NCBI GenBank assembly: GCA_029946065.1
Contig: JAQSDU010000004.1
Coordinates: forward strand, 223,201-287,200
DNA from: Flavobacterium sp.
Lineage (GTDB): Bacteria > Bacteroidota > Bacteroidia > Flavobacteriales > Flavobacteriaceae
DNA length: 64,000 nt
Reading direction: 5' to 3'
The notes under the pieces are model-generated. The model was not told the DNA's origin, searched no databases, and saw only the letters and a list, made by a program, of their open reading frames with translations. Below, in pieces: positions 26,801-34,396 of this stretch. Every line of letters starts with the position of its first letter. Position 1 is the first letter of the stretch. Both the position numbers and the translations under genes were made by a program.

Positions 26801-27296
26801 TTTCAAGACACTCGGTCCACGTTTCGGTAAAGATATGGGATTGATTTCCAAAGAGATACAAGCATTTTCTCAGGAGCAAATCGCCCAATTGGACAAGGAT
26901 GGGGAATTGAAACTTGTTATTTCGGGAAATGATGTACTTTTAACACTAGCAGATGTGGAAATCACATCGCAGGATATCGAGGGCTGGTTGGTTGCGAATG
27001 CCAATGGAATTACGGTGGCACTCGACATTACGATTTCTGAGGAATTGAAAAATGAAGGTATTGCAAGAGAATTAGTCAACCGCATCCAAAACATCCGTAA
27101 AGACTCCGGTTTTGAGGTGACAGACAAAATAAAAGTGCAATTGCAGAAAAATGGCATACTTGAACAAGCCATCAACGCAAATGTTTCGTATGTAAAGTCC
27201 GAAACCTTAACGGAAGAGTTGTTTTTTGCCGATCAGGTAAACGGCATGGAAATTGAGTTTGACGATATAAAAACAAATATATTAATTACAAAATAA
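23898..27296 (+). CDS. ileS: Isoleucyl-tRNA synthetase
   Basis: A 1132-residue class I synthetase charging tRNA-Ile. The HIGH-type motif is GLPGIHH near 55, the editing domain (about 200-410) contains TTTPWTLPSNTAL, and the KMSKS loop is KMSKRLGN near 682. The C-terminal region has the anticodon-binding helical domain. The length is that of the long type found in Bacteroidetes. The ATG at 23898 starts the conserved N-terminus; an ORF extension to 23781 lies within a repeat and is rejected. The DksA-like gene starts 7 bp downstream, then lspA. Confidence 0.96.
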   Translation: MSTRFTEYKGLDLPTVASEVLDFWKKENIFEKSVTTREGQQPYVFFEGPPSANGLPGIHHVMARAIKDIFCRYKTQKGFQVKRKAGWDTHGLPVELGTEKELGITKEDIGKTISIEEYNEACKRTVMRYTHVWNDLTEKMGYWVDMEDPYVTYKSKYMESVWWLLKQIYDKGLMYKGYTIQPYSPKAGTGLSSHEVNQPGSYRDVTDTTIVAQFKTLRDTLPSFLQGFGDIYILAWTTTPWTLPSNTALTVGPKIDYVLVKTFNQYTFELVNVVLARNLVGKQFGKGFFESKEIADFDNFKSGDKNIPFQILAECKGIDLLEIRYEQLLPFTLPYQNPENAFRIIAGDFVTTEDGTGIVHTAPTFGADDAKVAKEAIPEVPPMLVLDENGTPIPLVDLQGKFTSHVGEYAGKYVKNEYYEAGTAPERSIDVEIAIRLKEENRAFKVEKYVHSYPHSWRTDEPLLYYPLDSWFIKITDVRDRMFDLNDTINWKPKATGEGRFGNWLKNANDWNLSRSRYWGIPLPIWRTADKQEEILIGSVAELYDEIEKSIAAGIQKENPFKGFEIGNMSEANYDLVDLHKNVVDAIVLVSPSGKPMERESDLIDVWFDSGAMPYAQWHYPFENKDKIDENKDFPADFIAEGVDQTRGWFYTLHAISTLVFDKIAYKNVVSNGLVLDKNGQKMSKRLGNATDPFETIAEYGPDATRWYMISNANPWDNLKFDIEGIAEVRRKFFGTLYNTYSFFSLYANIDGFTYAEAEIPVSERPEIDQWIISELHTLIKDVDGFYADYEPTKATRAISDFVQENLSNWYVRLCRRRFWKGEYAQDKIAAYQTLYTCLITVAKLSAPVAPFFMDKLYRDLTQATHSEAFASVHLAQFPAYVENFVNKSLESKMQKAQTISSLVLSLRKKEMIKVRQPLQKVMIPVLDDNQRAEIEAISDLIKAEVNVKEVTILDDASGVLVKQIKPNFKTLGPRFGKDMGLISKEIQAFSQEQIAQLDKDGELKLVISGNDVLLTLADVEITSQDIEGWLVANANGITVALDITISEELKNEGIARELVNRIQNIRKDSGFEVTDKIKVQLQKNGILEQAINANVSYVKSETLTEELFFADQVNGMEIEFDDIKTNILITK

Positions 27297-27303
27297 TAGT
27301 ACT

Positions 27304-27684
27304 ATGGTAGATGAAGTTGCAAGATACTCTGAAGCTGACTTAGCGGAGTTCAAAGAAATTATACTTAAAAAGATTCAAAAAGCCCAATCTGATTTAGACC
27401 TTATAAAGAGTGCATACATGAACGATTTGAATAATGGTACCGACGATACGTCGCCAACATTCAAGGCTTTTGAGGAAGGCAGCGAAACGATGTCAAAGGA
27501 AGCAAACTCACAACTGGCCATCCGTCAGGAGAAATTCATCCGCGATTTGAAGAATGCGCTTTTCCGTGTAGAAAACAAAACATATGGCGTTTGCAAAGTA
27601 ACCGGAAAACTAATCGGCAAAGAAAGATTAAAAATTGTTCCGCATGCAACAATGAGCATTGAGGCGAAGAATTTACAGCGATAA
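27304..27684 (+). CDS. DksA/TraR-family protein with a degenerate zinc finger
   Basis: A 126-residue protein with an N-terminal coiled-coil helix pair (about 10-85), including an acidic NNGTDDTSP loop. Its C-terminal finger-like region reads YGVCKVTGKLIGKERL. DksA proteins bind the RNA polymerase secondary channel with ppGpp. Only one of four zinc cysteines (in YGVC) remains; the others are replaced by Thr, Ser and Ala (VPHATMSIEA). This form seems usual for the group. It lies 7 bp after ileS in an ileS-dksA-like-lspA cluster. Confidence 0.85.
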   Translation: MVDEVARYSEADLAEFKEIILKKIQKAQSDLDLIKSAYMNDLNNGTDDTSPTFKAFEEGSETMSKEANSQLAIRQEKFIRDLKNALFRVENKTYGVCKVTGKLIGKERLKIVPHATMSIEAKNLQR

Positions 27685-27699
27685 AATAAAATATTCCAA

Positions 27700-27760
27700 A
27701 AAGCAAATTCCAAATTCCAATTTTCGTAAGAAAGTTTGGAATTTGGAATTTCTTTTTTGG
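27700..27760. repeat. AATTCCAAA hairpin between the DksA-like gene and lspA
   Basis: CAAATTCCAAATTCCAA on the left pairs with TTTGGAATTTGGAATTT on the right around a loop near 27722-27733, followed by a T-run. It can act as a terminator of the upstream pair, and a new promoter starts right after it. Confidence 0.65.
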
Positions 27761-27776
27761 AATTTAGTTACTTTTG
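27742..27776 (+). promoter_or_regulatory. Promoter of lspA
   Basis: TTTG at 27742-27745, a 23-base spacer and TACTTTTG at 27769-27776, followed by GCAC. The lspA ATG is 18 bases after the -7 box. Confidence 0.5.
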
Positions 27777-27794
27777 CACATCAAAATCAGAAAA

Positions 27795-28391
27795 ATGTCA
27801 TTAAAAAGAGCTTATCTCATTATATTCCTAATTTTATTAGTGGACCAGATTACCAAAATTTATGTCAAAACCCACTTTGAATTACACGACGATGTTGAGG
27901 TTTTCAAATGGTTCAAAATAACGTTTATCGAAAATGAAGGAATGGCTTGGGGTGCCAAAATTCCCGGGAATTACGGAAAATTAATACTTACTTTTTTCAG
28001 AATTTTTGCCATTGCCGGCATTGGATATTGGTTGTGGAGCGCCATTGAAAAGCGTAGTTCTAATTTCCTGATTGTTGCCATTGCACTTATTTTTGCAGGT
28101 GCAACGGGAAACATTATTGATTCGATATTTTATGGTGTAATTTTCGACGACAGTAACCACCAAGTTGCGACTTTGTTTTCAACCCAACCTTATGGTACAA
28201 TTTTTCACGGAAATGTTGTCGATATGCTTTATTTTCCAATCTTTGAAGGTACTTGGCCCGATTGGGTTCCGTTTGTTGGGGAGGATAAAAACTTCCAGTT
28301 CTTCAACGCCATTTTCAACATTGCCGACATGGCAATTTCTACCGGCGTTGGGATTTTGATTGTTTTTAATAAGAAGGCATTTGCGAAGTAA
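27795..28391 (+). CDS. lspA: Signal peptidase II (prolipoprotein)
   Basis: A 198-residue inner-membrane aspartyl protease that removes signal peptides from lipidated prolipoproteins. It has four hydrophobic helices, the N-terminal DQITKIYV motif near 17, the first catalytic Asp in GNIIDSIFYG near 107, and the second in FNIADMAIST near 178-187. The usual GNxxDR has Ser in place of Arg, and the protein is longer than in Proteobacteria. The ATG at 27795 fits the first helix. Many lipoproteins in this window would be its substrates. Confidence 0.93.
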   Translation: MSLKRAYLIIFLILLVDQITKIYVKTHFELHDDVEVFKWFKITFIENEGMAWGAKIPGNYGKLILTFFRIFAIAGIGYWLWSAIEKRSSNFLIVAIALIFAGATGNIIDSIFYGVIFDDSNHQVATLFSTQPYGTIFHGNVVDMLYFPIFEGTWPDWVPFVGEDKNFQFFNAIFNIADMAISTGVGILIVFNKKAFAK

Positions 28392-28443
28392 TTAGAAAAT
28401 TCACGAATGGGCGATTCGCTAATCTGCTAATTTTCAAATTCGC
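28388..28443. repeat. AATTAG-type inverted repeat between lspA and the folate gene
   Basis: AATTAGAAAATTCACGAAT at the left pairs with ATTCGCTAATCTGCTAATT at the right. It belongs to the family also seen near 36232, 37489, 37969 and 55306, and may separate two convergent genes. Confidence 0.5.
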
Positions 28444-29009
28444 TCATTAAAATCATAAACAGATTCCGGCGTTAAACAATAATCCAACTGGACATCATCG
28501 CCAAAAACATCTTCAATTAAATCTGCCGCTTCATAAAAAGATAGGCCGATTTTAATGGTTTCGCGACGGCATTCAGATAGAAATTTATCATAAAATCCTT
28601 TGCCATAACCGACACGATGCCCGTTTTTATCGAACGCCAGTAGTGGCACAAAAACAACGTCTATTTTTGTTGTAGGAACCTCCAGGCCATTTATAGGTTC
28701 CGAGATATTGTATTCGTTTTTACGAAATTTGGTATTGTCTGTCAATAGGAAATGCGTCATCGAACGGTTTTCAAAATTGCTTTTTGACACCACAATTTCT
28801 TTGTCCTTTCCAGAGAGCAGGTGTAGTAAAAATGCCGTATCAACTTCTTTCTGTTCCATAATCGGTAGGAAAATATGAAAATAACTTTTCTCCCAAACCG
28901 GAATTTTTAAAACCTGATTGGCAATAGCGAGGCTTTTGGTTTCGATTTCAACTTCAGAAAGTGACTGTCGAAAGTTTTTATATTTTATGCGAAGGTCTTT
29001 TTTGTTCAT
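28434..29009 (-). CDS. 5-formyltetrahydrofolate cyclo-ligase
   Basis: A 191-residue enzyme that converts 5-formyl-THF to 5,10-methenyl-THF using ATP, returning folate to the one-carbon pool. The family signature is GYGKGFYDKFL near 132-142, preceded by FVPLLAFDKNGHRVG. The N-terminus KKDLRIKYKNFRQSL is also typical. The length matches. It is convergent with lspA and about 60 bp after the aspartoacylase-like gene on the same strand. Confidence 0.92.
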   Translation of the reverse strand: MNKKDLRIKYKNFRQSLSEVEIETKSLAIANQVLKIPVWEKSYFHIFLPIMEQKEVDTAFLLHLLSGKDKEIVVSKSNFENRSMTHFLLTDNTKFRKNEYNISEPINGLEVPTTKIDVVFVPLLAFDKNGHRVGYGKGFYDKFLSECRRETIKIGLSFYEAADLIEDVFGDDVQLDYCLTPESVYDFNERI

Positions 29010-29069
29010 TTTGTAAAAATAGAAAATACAATTCGACTTTCGACAACCCTTAAAGGGCTCAAAAATGAA

Positions 29070-30059
29070 TTACTCCGATTCTTCATTCCCGCCAGAAACC
29101 CCTGAAATATGATAAATTGCGTCCCCTTCATAAACTATTGGCGATAAATTCGCATTGATGATATAGCCGTCATTTGGTGCCTTGACTTTCTGCTGGAATT
29201 TGCCGAACGGATCGGTGATGAATCCCAACACAAAACCTTTTGTGACAAATGTACCAACGGTATTATGGTCATGGAACAATCCAGAAGTTTTCGCCCGGAT
29301 CCAAGTCGATTTTTCAATATAAATTGATTTTTGATGCGTTTGCCCAGCCTTCAATTTCGGGTTGAGCATGCCCAAATAATTCAAAAGCCGCATCGAACCG
29401 TTCACGCCTTCGTCGGCGATAGCCATATTGATGTCGAGCGATTTCCCGCCTTCAAAAAGCAACATTTTTACGTTGAGTTTTTCACTCGAGGCGCGGAAAG
29501 AACCCACAATATTTTTGGAATATAAAGTATAAGGCGCATTGAAAACATCTGCCAGTTTTTTAAGCTCCGCATTATTTGGCACAATTCGGATTTGCGGTGC
29601 ATTGAAACGACTTGCTCCTCCAGCATGAAAATCAACTGCATAGTCAACAATGGGCATAATTTCATTGAGCAAATGCCAAGCAAAACGACTCGCAAGTGAA
29701 CCCGATTTGCTTCCAGGAAATACGCGGTTCAAATCTCTGCCGTCAGGAAAATCTCTTGATTTATTTACAAAACCGAACATATTTACGATTGGGATACATA
29801 TAATTGTTCCAGTTTTAGGCTTGTTGATTTTTTTGGTAATCAACTGCCTTACAATTTCGACACCGTTGATTTCATCGCCATGAATGCCTGCAGAAAATAA
29901 TACGACAGGCCCGTCAATTTTTGATCTTTCAATAATCACCGGAATCTTGAGTTTCGTGGTGGTGTGCAGCTTGGCAATCTCCATGTTCAGAATTTTGCTC
30001 TCGCCGGGTAGGATTTCTTCGCCAAGAATAATAAGCGATTTGTGTTTGCTTTTTGCCAT
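29070..30059 (-). CDS. Succinylglutamate desuccinylase/aspartoacylase-family hydrolase
   Basis: A 329-residue M14-like zinc hydrolase. The zinc ligands appear as His and Glu in GIHGDEINGVEI near 58-69 and His in VDFHAGG near 141-147. NKSRDFPDGRDLNRVFPGS near 103-121 is a substrate-binding block of the family. Such enzymes remove acyl groups from amino acids or related small molecules; the substrate here is not known. It is a single gene, divergent from uvrC, with about 90 bp between them. Confidence 0.88.
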   Translation of the reverse strand: MAKSKHKSLIILGEEILPGESKILNMEIAKLHTTTKLKIPVIIERSKIDGPVVLFSAGIHGDEINGVEIVRQLITKKINKPKTGTIICIPIVNMFGFVNKSRDFPDGRDLNRVFPGSKSGSLASRFAWHLLNEIMPIVDYAVDFHAGGASRFNAPQIRIVPNNAELKKLADVFNAPYTLYSKNIVGSFRASSEKLNVKMLLFEGGKSLDINMAIADEGVNGSMRLLNYLGMLNPKLKAGQTHQKSIYIEKSTWIRAKTSGLFHDHNTVGTFVTKGFVLGFITDPFGKFQQKVKAPNDGYIINANLSPIVYEGDAIYHISGVSGGNEESE

Positions 30060-30137
30060 AGATTCAGAAAATCATAAAAGTAGTTAAATTCTGCTATACA
30101 AACACTTTTGAACATTTTTTCGTGCTCACAATTTCAT

Positions 30138-30145
30138 TAACTTTG
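30138..30145 (+). promoter_or_regulatory. -7 promoter box of uvrC
   Basis: TAACTTTG ends only 4 bases before the uvrC ATG, so transcription would start at or near the start codon. Confidence 0.5.
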
Positions 30146-30149
30146 CAAT

Positions 30150-31955
30150 ATGGTCGCATCTGCTCTAGCGTTACAAATACAGACTTTGCCCGACAAGCCC
30201 GGCGTTTATCAGTACTATGATAAAGATGAGAAGTTGTTGTATGTAGGCAAAGCCAAAAACCTCAAAAAACGCGTTGCTTCCTATTTCAATAAAGTGCACG
30301 ACAACGGCAAAACCAATGTTTTGGTGCGCAAAATCGTTAGTGTTAAACATATTGTTGTTGCTACCGAAGAAGAAGCGTTGCTGCTTGAAAATAATTTAAT
30401 CAAAACCTATCAACCGCGCTACAATGTAATGATGCGCGACGATAAAACCTATCCGTGGATTTGCATCAAAAAAGAACCGTTCCCTAGAATTTTTTCGACC
30501 AGAAGAATGATTAAAGACGGATCTGAATATTTTGGACCATTTTCTAGTTTCAAGACGATTTTTACGATACTCGATATGATTCGAGAACTCTATCCATTGC
30601 GCACTTGTAATTATGATTTAGCGCCAAAAAATATCGAAGCGGGAAAATTCAAGGTTTGTCTGGAGTACCATATCGGCAATTGTAAGGGTCCGTGTGAAGG
30701 CCATGAGTCGGAATCAAATTATCAAGAGCAGGTGAATGCTATCAGGGAATTGCTGAAAGGAAATTTCAAGGAAAGCATGCGAAATTTTAAAGCACAGATG
30801 ATGCAATTCGCTTCAGAACTGCGTTACGAAGAAGCTCAGAAAATTAAGAATAAGATTGAAGTGCTCGAAAATTATCAGTCACGTTCCACCGTTGCCAATA
30901 CAAAAGTTTCCAATATTGATGTGTTTTCAATTGTTTCGGATGAAGCTGCTGCGTATGTCAATTTTCTGCAGATTGCCCACGGCGCTGTAGTGCGTTCACA
31001 TACACTAGAAATAAAAAAGAAGCTCGACGAAACCGACAAAGCACTTTTAGAACTGGCGATAGTCGAATTGCGAGAACGTTTTGAATTGCTAACGAAAGAA
31101 ATTGTCGTTCCGTTTGAAGTTGATTTGGGCGAAAATATAAAAGTCACCGTTCCGCAACTGGGCGACAAAAAACAGGTGTTGGAATTGTCCATTCGCAATG
31201 CTAAATATTTCCGAATCGACCAAATGAAGCAAATGCAAATTGTGGATCCGGATCGTCATACCAACCGTATCATGGCGCAGATGAAAAAAGATTTGCGCCT
31301 TTCGGAAGAACCACGTCATATAGAATGTTTTGATAACTCGAATATTCAGGGAACCAATCCGGTGGCGGCTTGTGTTGTTTTTAAAGATGGAAAGCCAAGC
31401 AAGAAGGATTACCGTCATTTTAACATCAAATCTGTCGAAGGGCCGAACGATTTTGCGTCGATGGAAGAAGTGGTTTACCGCCGTTACAAAAGATTGCTAG
31501 ACGAAAACCAACCATTGCCGCAACTCATCATCATCGACGGCGGAAAAGGACAATTGTCATCGGCTTTAAAAAGTATCGATGATTTGAATTTGCGCGGGAA
31601 AATTGCCATCATCGGCATCGCCAAAAGGCTCGAAGAATTGTTTTATCCGGGCGATAGCGTACCTTTATACCTCGACAAAAAATCGGAAACGCTCAAAGTT
31701 ATTCAGCAATTGCGGAACGAAGCGCACCGTTTTGGGATCACATTCCATCGCGACAAGCGCAGCAAATCGGCACTTAATTCCTCGGTTGAAAGCATTCCCG
31801 GCATCGGCGAAAAAACAATGGTAGCATTACTCAAGCATTTTAAATCGGTCAAAAGGCTCAAATTGGCGTCTGAAAGTGAAATTTCTGAGGTTGTCGGACT
31901 TTCAAAAGCCAAAAAAATTACCGACTTTTACAAGGATATTAAATCAAACACATAA
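30150..31955 (+). CDS. uvrC: UvrABC system protein C
   Basis: A 601-residue excision nuclease subunit that cuts damaged DNA on both sides of a lesion in nucleotide excision repair. The N-terminal GIY-YIG domain (about 12-90) contains PGVYQYYDKDEKLLYVGKAK. The UVR motif lies near 205-235, the RNase H-like domain shows ECFDNSNIQGTNPVA near 396 and IDGGKGQL near 450, and a helix-hairpin-helix at the C-terminus includes SIPGIGEKT. The stop codon overlaps the next start (TAATG), so the patatin-like gene is translationally coupled. Confidence 0.96.
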   Translation: MVASALALQIQTLPDKPGVYQYYDKDEKLLYVGKAKNLKKRVASYFNKVHDNGKTNVLVRKIVSVKHIVVATEEEALLLENNLIKTYQPRYNVMMRDDKTYPWICIKKEPFPRIFSTRRMIKDGSEYFGPFSSFKTIFTILDMIRELYPLRTCNYDLAPKNIEAGKFKVCLEYHIGNCKGPCEGHESESNYQEQVNAIRELLKGNFKESMRNFKAQMMQFASELRYEEAQKIKNKIEVLENYQSRSTVANTKVSNIDVFSIVSDEAAAYVNFLQIAHGAVVRSHTLEIKKKLDETDKALLELAIVELRERFELLTKEIVVPFEVDLGENIKVTVPQLGDKKQVLELSIRNAKYFRIDQMKQMQIVDPDRHTNRIMAQMKKDLRLSEEPRHIECFDNSNIQGTNPVAACVVFKDGKPSKKDYRHFNIKSVEGPNDFASMEEVVYRRYKRLLDENQPLPQLIIIDGGKGQLSSALKSIDDLNLRGKIAIIGIAKRLEELFYPGDSVPLYLDKKSETLKVIQQLRNEAHRFGITFHRDKRSKSALNSSVESIPGIGEKTMVALLKHFKSVKRLKLASESEISEVVGLSKAKKITDFYKDIKSNT

Positions 31956-34207
31956 TGACAATAATTCAGGGGCTAACATTGACCGCGCTTAAACGCAACC
32001 GCCTGTTTTATGCGTTTTTATTTTTCGTATTATCCCATTCCAACAATACTTTTTCGCAAGATTCGATTAGAAGACCCAAAATCGGACTGGTTTTAAGCGG
32101 CGGCGGAGCCAAAGGATTTGCGCATATCGGGGTTTTAAAAGTACTAGAAGCAGCAGGCGTAAAAATTGATTATATCGGCGGAACCAGTATGGGCGCGGTA
32201 GTTGGCGGATTGTACGCATCGGGTTACAACGCTTCTCAAATTGACTCCATTTTTAAAACTACAGATTTTGACGAGTTATTAAAAGATTATATTCCGAGGT
32301 CTTCAAAAAATTTTTTTGAGAAACGCAACGACGAATTGTATGCACTTTCGTTGCCGTTTACAAAATTCCATTTGGGCATTCCAACGGCTTATTCCAAAGG
32401 ACTTTACAATTATAACTTGCTGGCAAAATTAACGCATAATGTACGCCATGTAAGGGATTTTAACCATTTACCGATTCCGTTTTTATGTGTTGCCACAGAC
32501 ATCGAAACCGGGCAAGAAGTTGTCTTAGATAGTGGTTATCTCCCACAAGCAATGTTAGCGAGTTCGGCATTTCCGAGTTTGTTTTCTCCTGTCGAAATCA
32601 ATGGAAGACTTTTGGTTGATGGCGGCGTGACCAATAATTATCCGGTTGATGAAATCAGAAAACTAGGTGCTGATATTATAATTGGCGTAGATGTTCAGGA
32701 TGACCTAAAAACTAGAAAAGGGCTTAAAGATGCGACTCGGATTTTGGTACAGATATCCAATTTGCAAATGATCGAGAAGATGAAGCAGAAGATCAAGAAA
32801 ACCGATATTTATATCAAGCCCGACATTAGTGATTTTAATGTTATTTCTTTCGATGATGGCGAATCTATTATCAAACGCGGCGAAGATGCCACATTTGCAG
32901 TCTATGACAAAATTAAAACATTGGTGGCAGCAACCGGTGAATTTCATCGGGACGACCTAAAAGTCAAAAAAGACAGTTTGCATATCAAAAAAATCAATAT
33001 CGACAAACTTGACAATTATACAAGATCCTATGTTATCGGAAAACTGAGGTTTAGACCTGGTGCTGAAATTTGTTATGATGACTTAAAAAATGGCATCAAC
33101 AATCTTAGTGCCACCCAAAATTTTAGTTCGATTACCTATTCGTTAGAAAACAATGATGGCGGCGACGACCTAAAAATAGGCGCAACGGAAAACAAATTAA
33201 AAACATTCTTAAAATTCGGACTCCATTATGACGGGCTATACAAAAGCGCCATTTTGGTGAACCTTACCAATAAGAATACATTTTTAAAAAACGATGTTGC
33301 TTCGCTGGATATGATTCTTGGTGATAACCTACGCTACAATTTTGACTATTATATTGACAATGGATTTTATTGGAGTTTTGGATTTAGATCAAAATACAAT
33401 GGCTTCAACCGGAATATAAAAACCGATTTCAAGGACGGTACTTTGCTTGAATTATTGAACATAGATGCTTTAAATGTTGATTTTACCGATTTTACGAACC
33501 AAGCTTATATGCAAACTATTTTTGCGCAAAAGTATCTTATCGGTGCTGGTGTCGAATACAAATATTTAAAAATTAGATCGGTAACATTACAAAACACTTC
33601 GCCTATTTTTGAAAAAAGTGACTATGTGAGTGCTTTTGGATATTTTAAGATTGATACCTATGACAATAAATATTTTCCCAGTAAAGGTTGGACATTTTGT
33701 GGGGATATCCAATCGTATTTATTTTCAACGGATTATACCAATACATTTGAGCCATTTTCAGTTGTCAAAGGCAATGCTGGATTTGCAAAAACGGTATTCA
33801 ATAAACTTACTTTCAGGGTTGATTCTGAAGCCGGATTTGCTCTTGGGAAGCGCAGTATCGACTTTTTTAATTTTATTCTTGGCGGATACGGATTCAATGA
33901 AATCAATAATATCAAGCCTTTTTATGGGTATGACTTTTTGAGCCTTTCGGCAGACAGTTACATCAAATCGACGATTACAGTTGACTATGAAATATTTAAA
34001 AAGAATCACGTCAATTTTGCCGCCAATTATGCCAACTTAGCGGATAATCTTTTTGGCAATACCGACTGGATTTCAAAACCAACTTATTCCGGATACGCTG
34101 TTGGTTATGGGTTGGAAACCATCATTGGCCCTGCAGAAATTAAATATACGTGGTCGCCGGAACAAAGCAGAGGCTTTACTTGGTTTAGTGTTGGGTTTTG
34201 GTTTTAG
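31955..34207 (+). CDS. Patatin-like phospholipase with C-terminal beta-barrel
   Basis: A 750-residue protein built like type Vd (PlpD-like) autotransporters. The patatin domain (about 45-240) has the oxyanion SGGGAKG near 50, the nucleophile Ser in GGTSMGA near 76, and the catalytic Asp in LVDGGVTNNYP near 225. A POTRA-like segment (about 345-410) is followed by a BamA/Omp85-like barrel ending in an aromatic residue (WFSVGFWF). It is expected in the outer membrane as a lipid hydrolase. The first 30 residues act as a signal sequence ending around FSQ. It overlaps uvrC by one base. Confidence 0.88.
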   Translation: MTIIQGLTLTALKRNRLFYAFLFFVLSHSNNTFSQDSIRRPKIGLVLSGGGAKGFAHIGVLKVLEAAGVKIDYIGGTSMGAVVGGLYASGYNASQIDSIFKTTDFDELLKDYIPRSSKNFFEKRNDELYALSLPFTKFHLGIPTAYSKGLYNYNLLAKLTHNVRHVRDFNHLPIPFLCVATDIETGQEVVLDSGYLPQAMLASSAFPSLFSPVEINGRLLVDGGVTNNYPVDEIRKLGADIIIGVDVQDDLKTRKGLKDATRILVQISNLQMIEKMKQKIKKTDIYIKPDISDFNVISFDDGESIIKRGEDATFAVYDKIKTLVAATGEFHRDDLKVKKDSLHIKKINIDKLDNYTRSYVIGKLRFRPGAEICYDDLKNGINNLSATQNFSSITYSLENNDGGDDLKIGATENKLKTFLKFGLHYDGLYKSAILVNLTNKNTFLKNDVASLDMILGDNLRYNFDYYIDNGFYWSFGFRSKYNGFNRNIKTDFKDGTLLELLNIDALNVDFTDFTNQAYMQTIFAQKYLIGAGVEYKYLKIRSVTLQNTSPIFEKSDYVSAFGYFKIDTYDNKYFPSKGWTFCGDIQSYLFSTDYTNTFEPFSVVKGNAGFAKTVFNKLTFRVDSEAGFALGKRSIDFFNFILGGYGFNEINNIKPFYGYDFLSLSADSYIKSTITVDYEIFKKNHVNFAANYANLADNLFGNTDWISKPTYSGYAVGYGLETIIGPAEIKYTWSPEQSRGFTWFSVGFWF

Positions 34208-34336
34208 CAAGAGCTTCAAAGGGCCAAAGGTTCAAAGGTGTTCCCCGAATTCCATATAAAAAACCAACACAATTTTGTTTCTTTTTTTTTAAATTTTATG
34301 TGCACCTCTGCGCCTCTGTCACTTTTCCACATTAAC

Positions 34337-34368
34337 TTGCCTACTATTTAAAAAAAACGATATATTTG
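34337..34368 (+). promoter_or_regulatory. Promoter of the amino acid permease gene
   Basis: TTG at 34337-34339, a 21-base spacer and TATATTTG at 34361-34368. The permease ATG is 28 bases further on. Confidence 0.6.
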
Positions 34369-34396
34369 GGTGCTATTAACCAATTAAAATAGGAAT

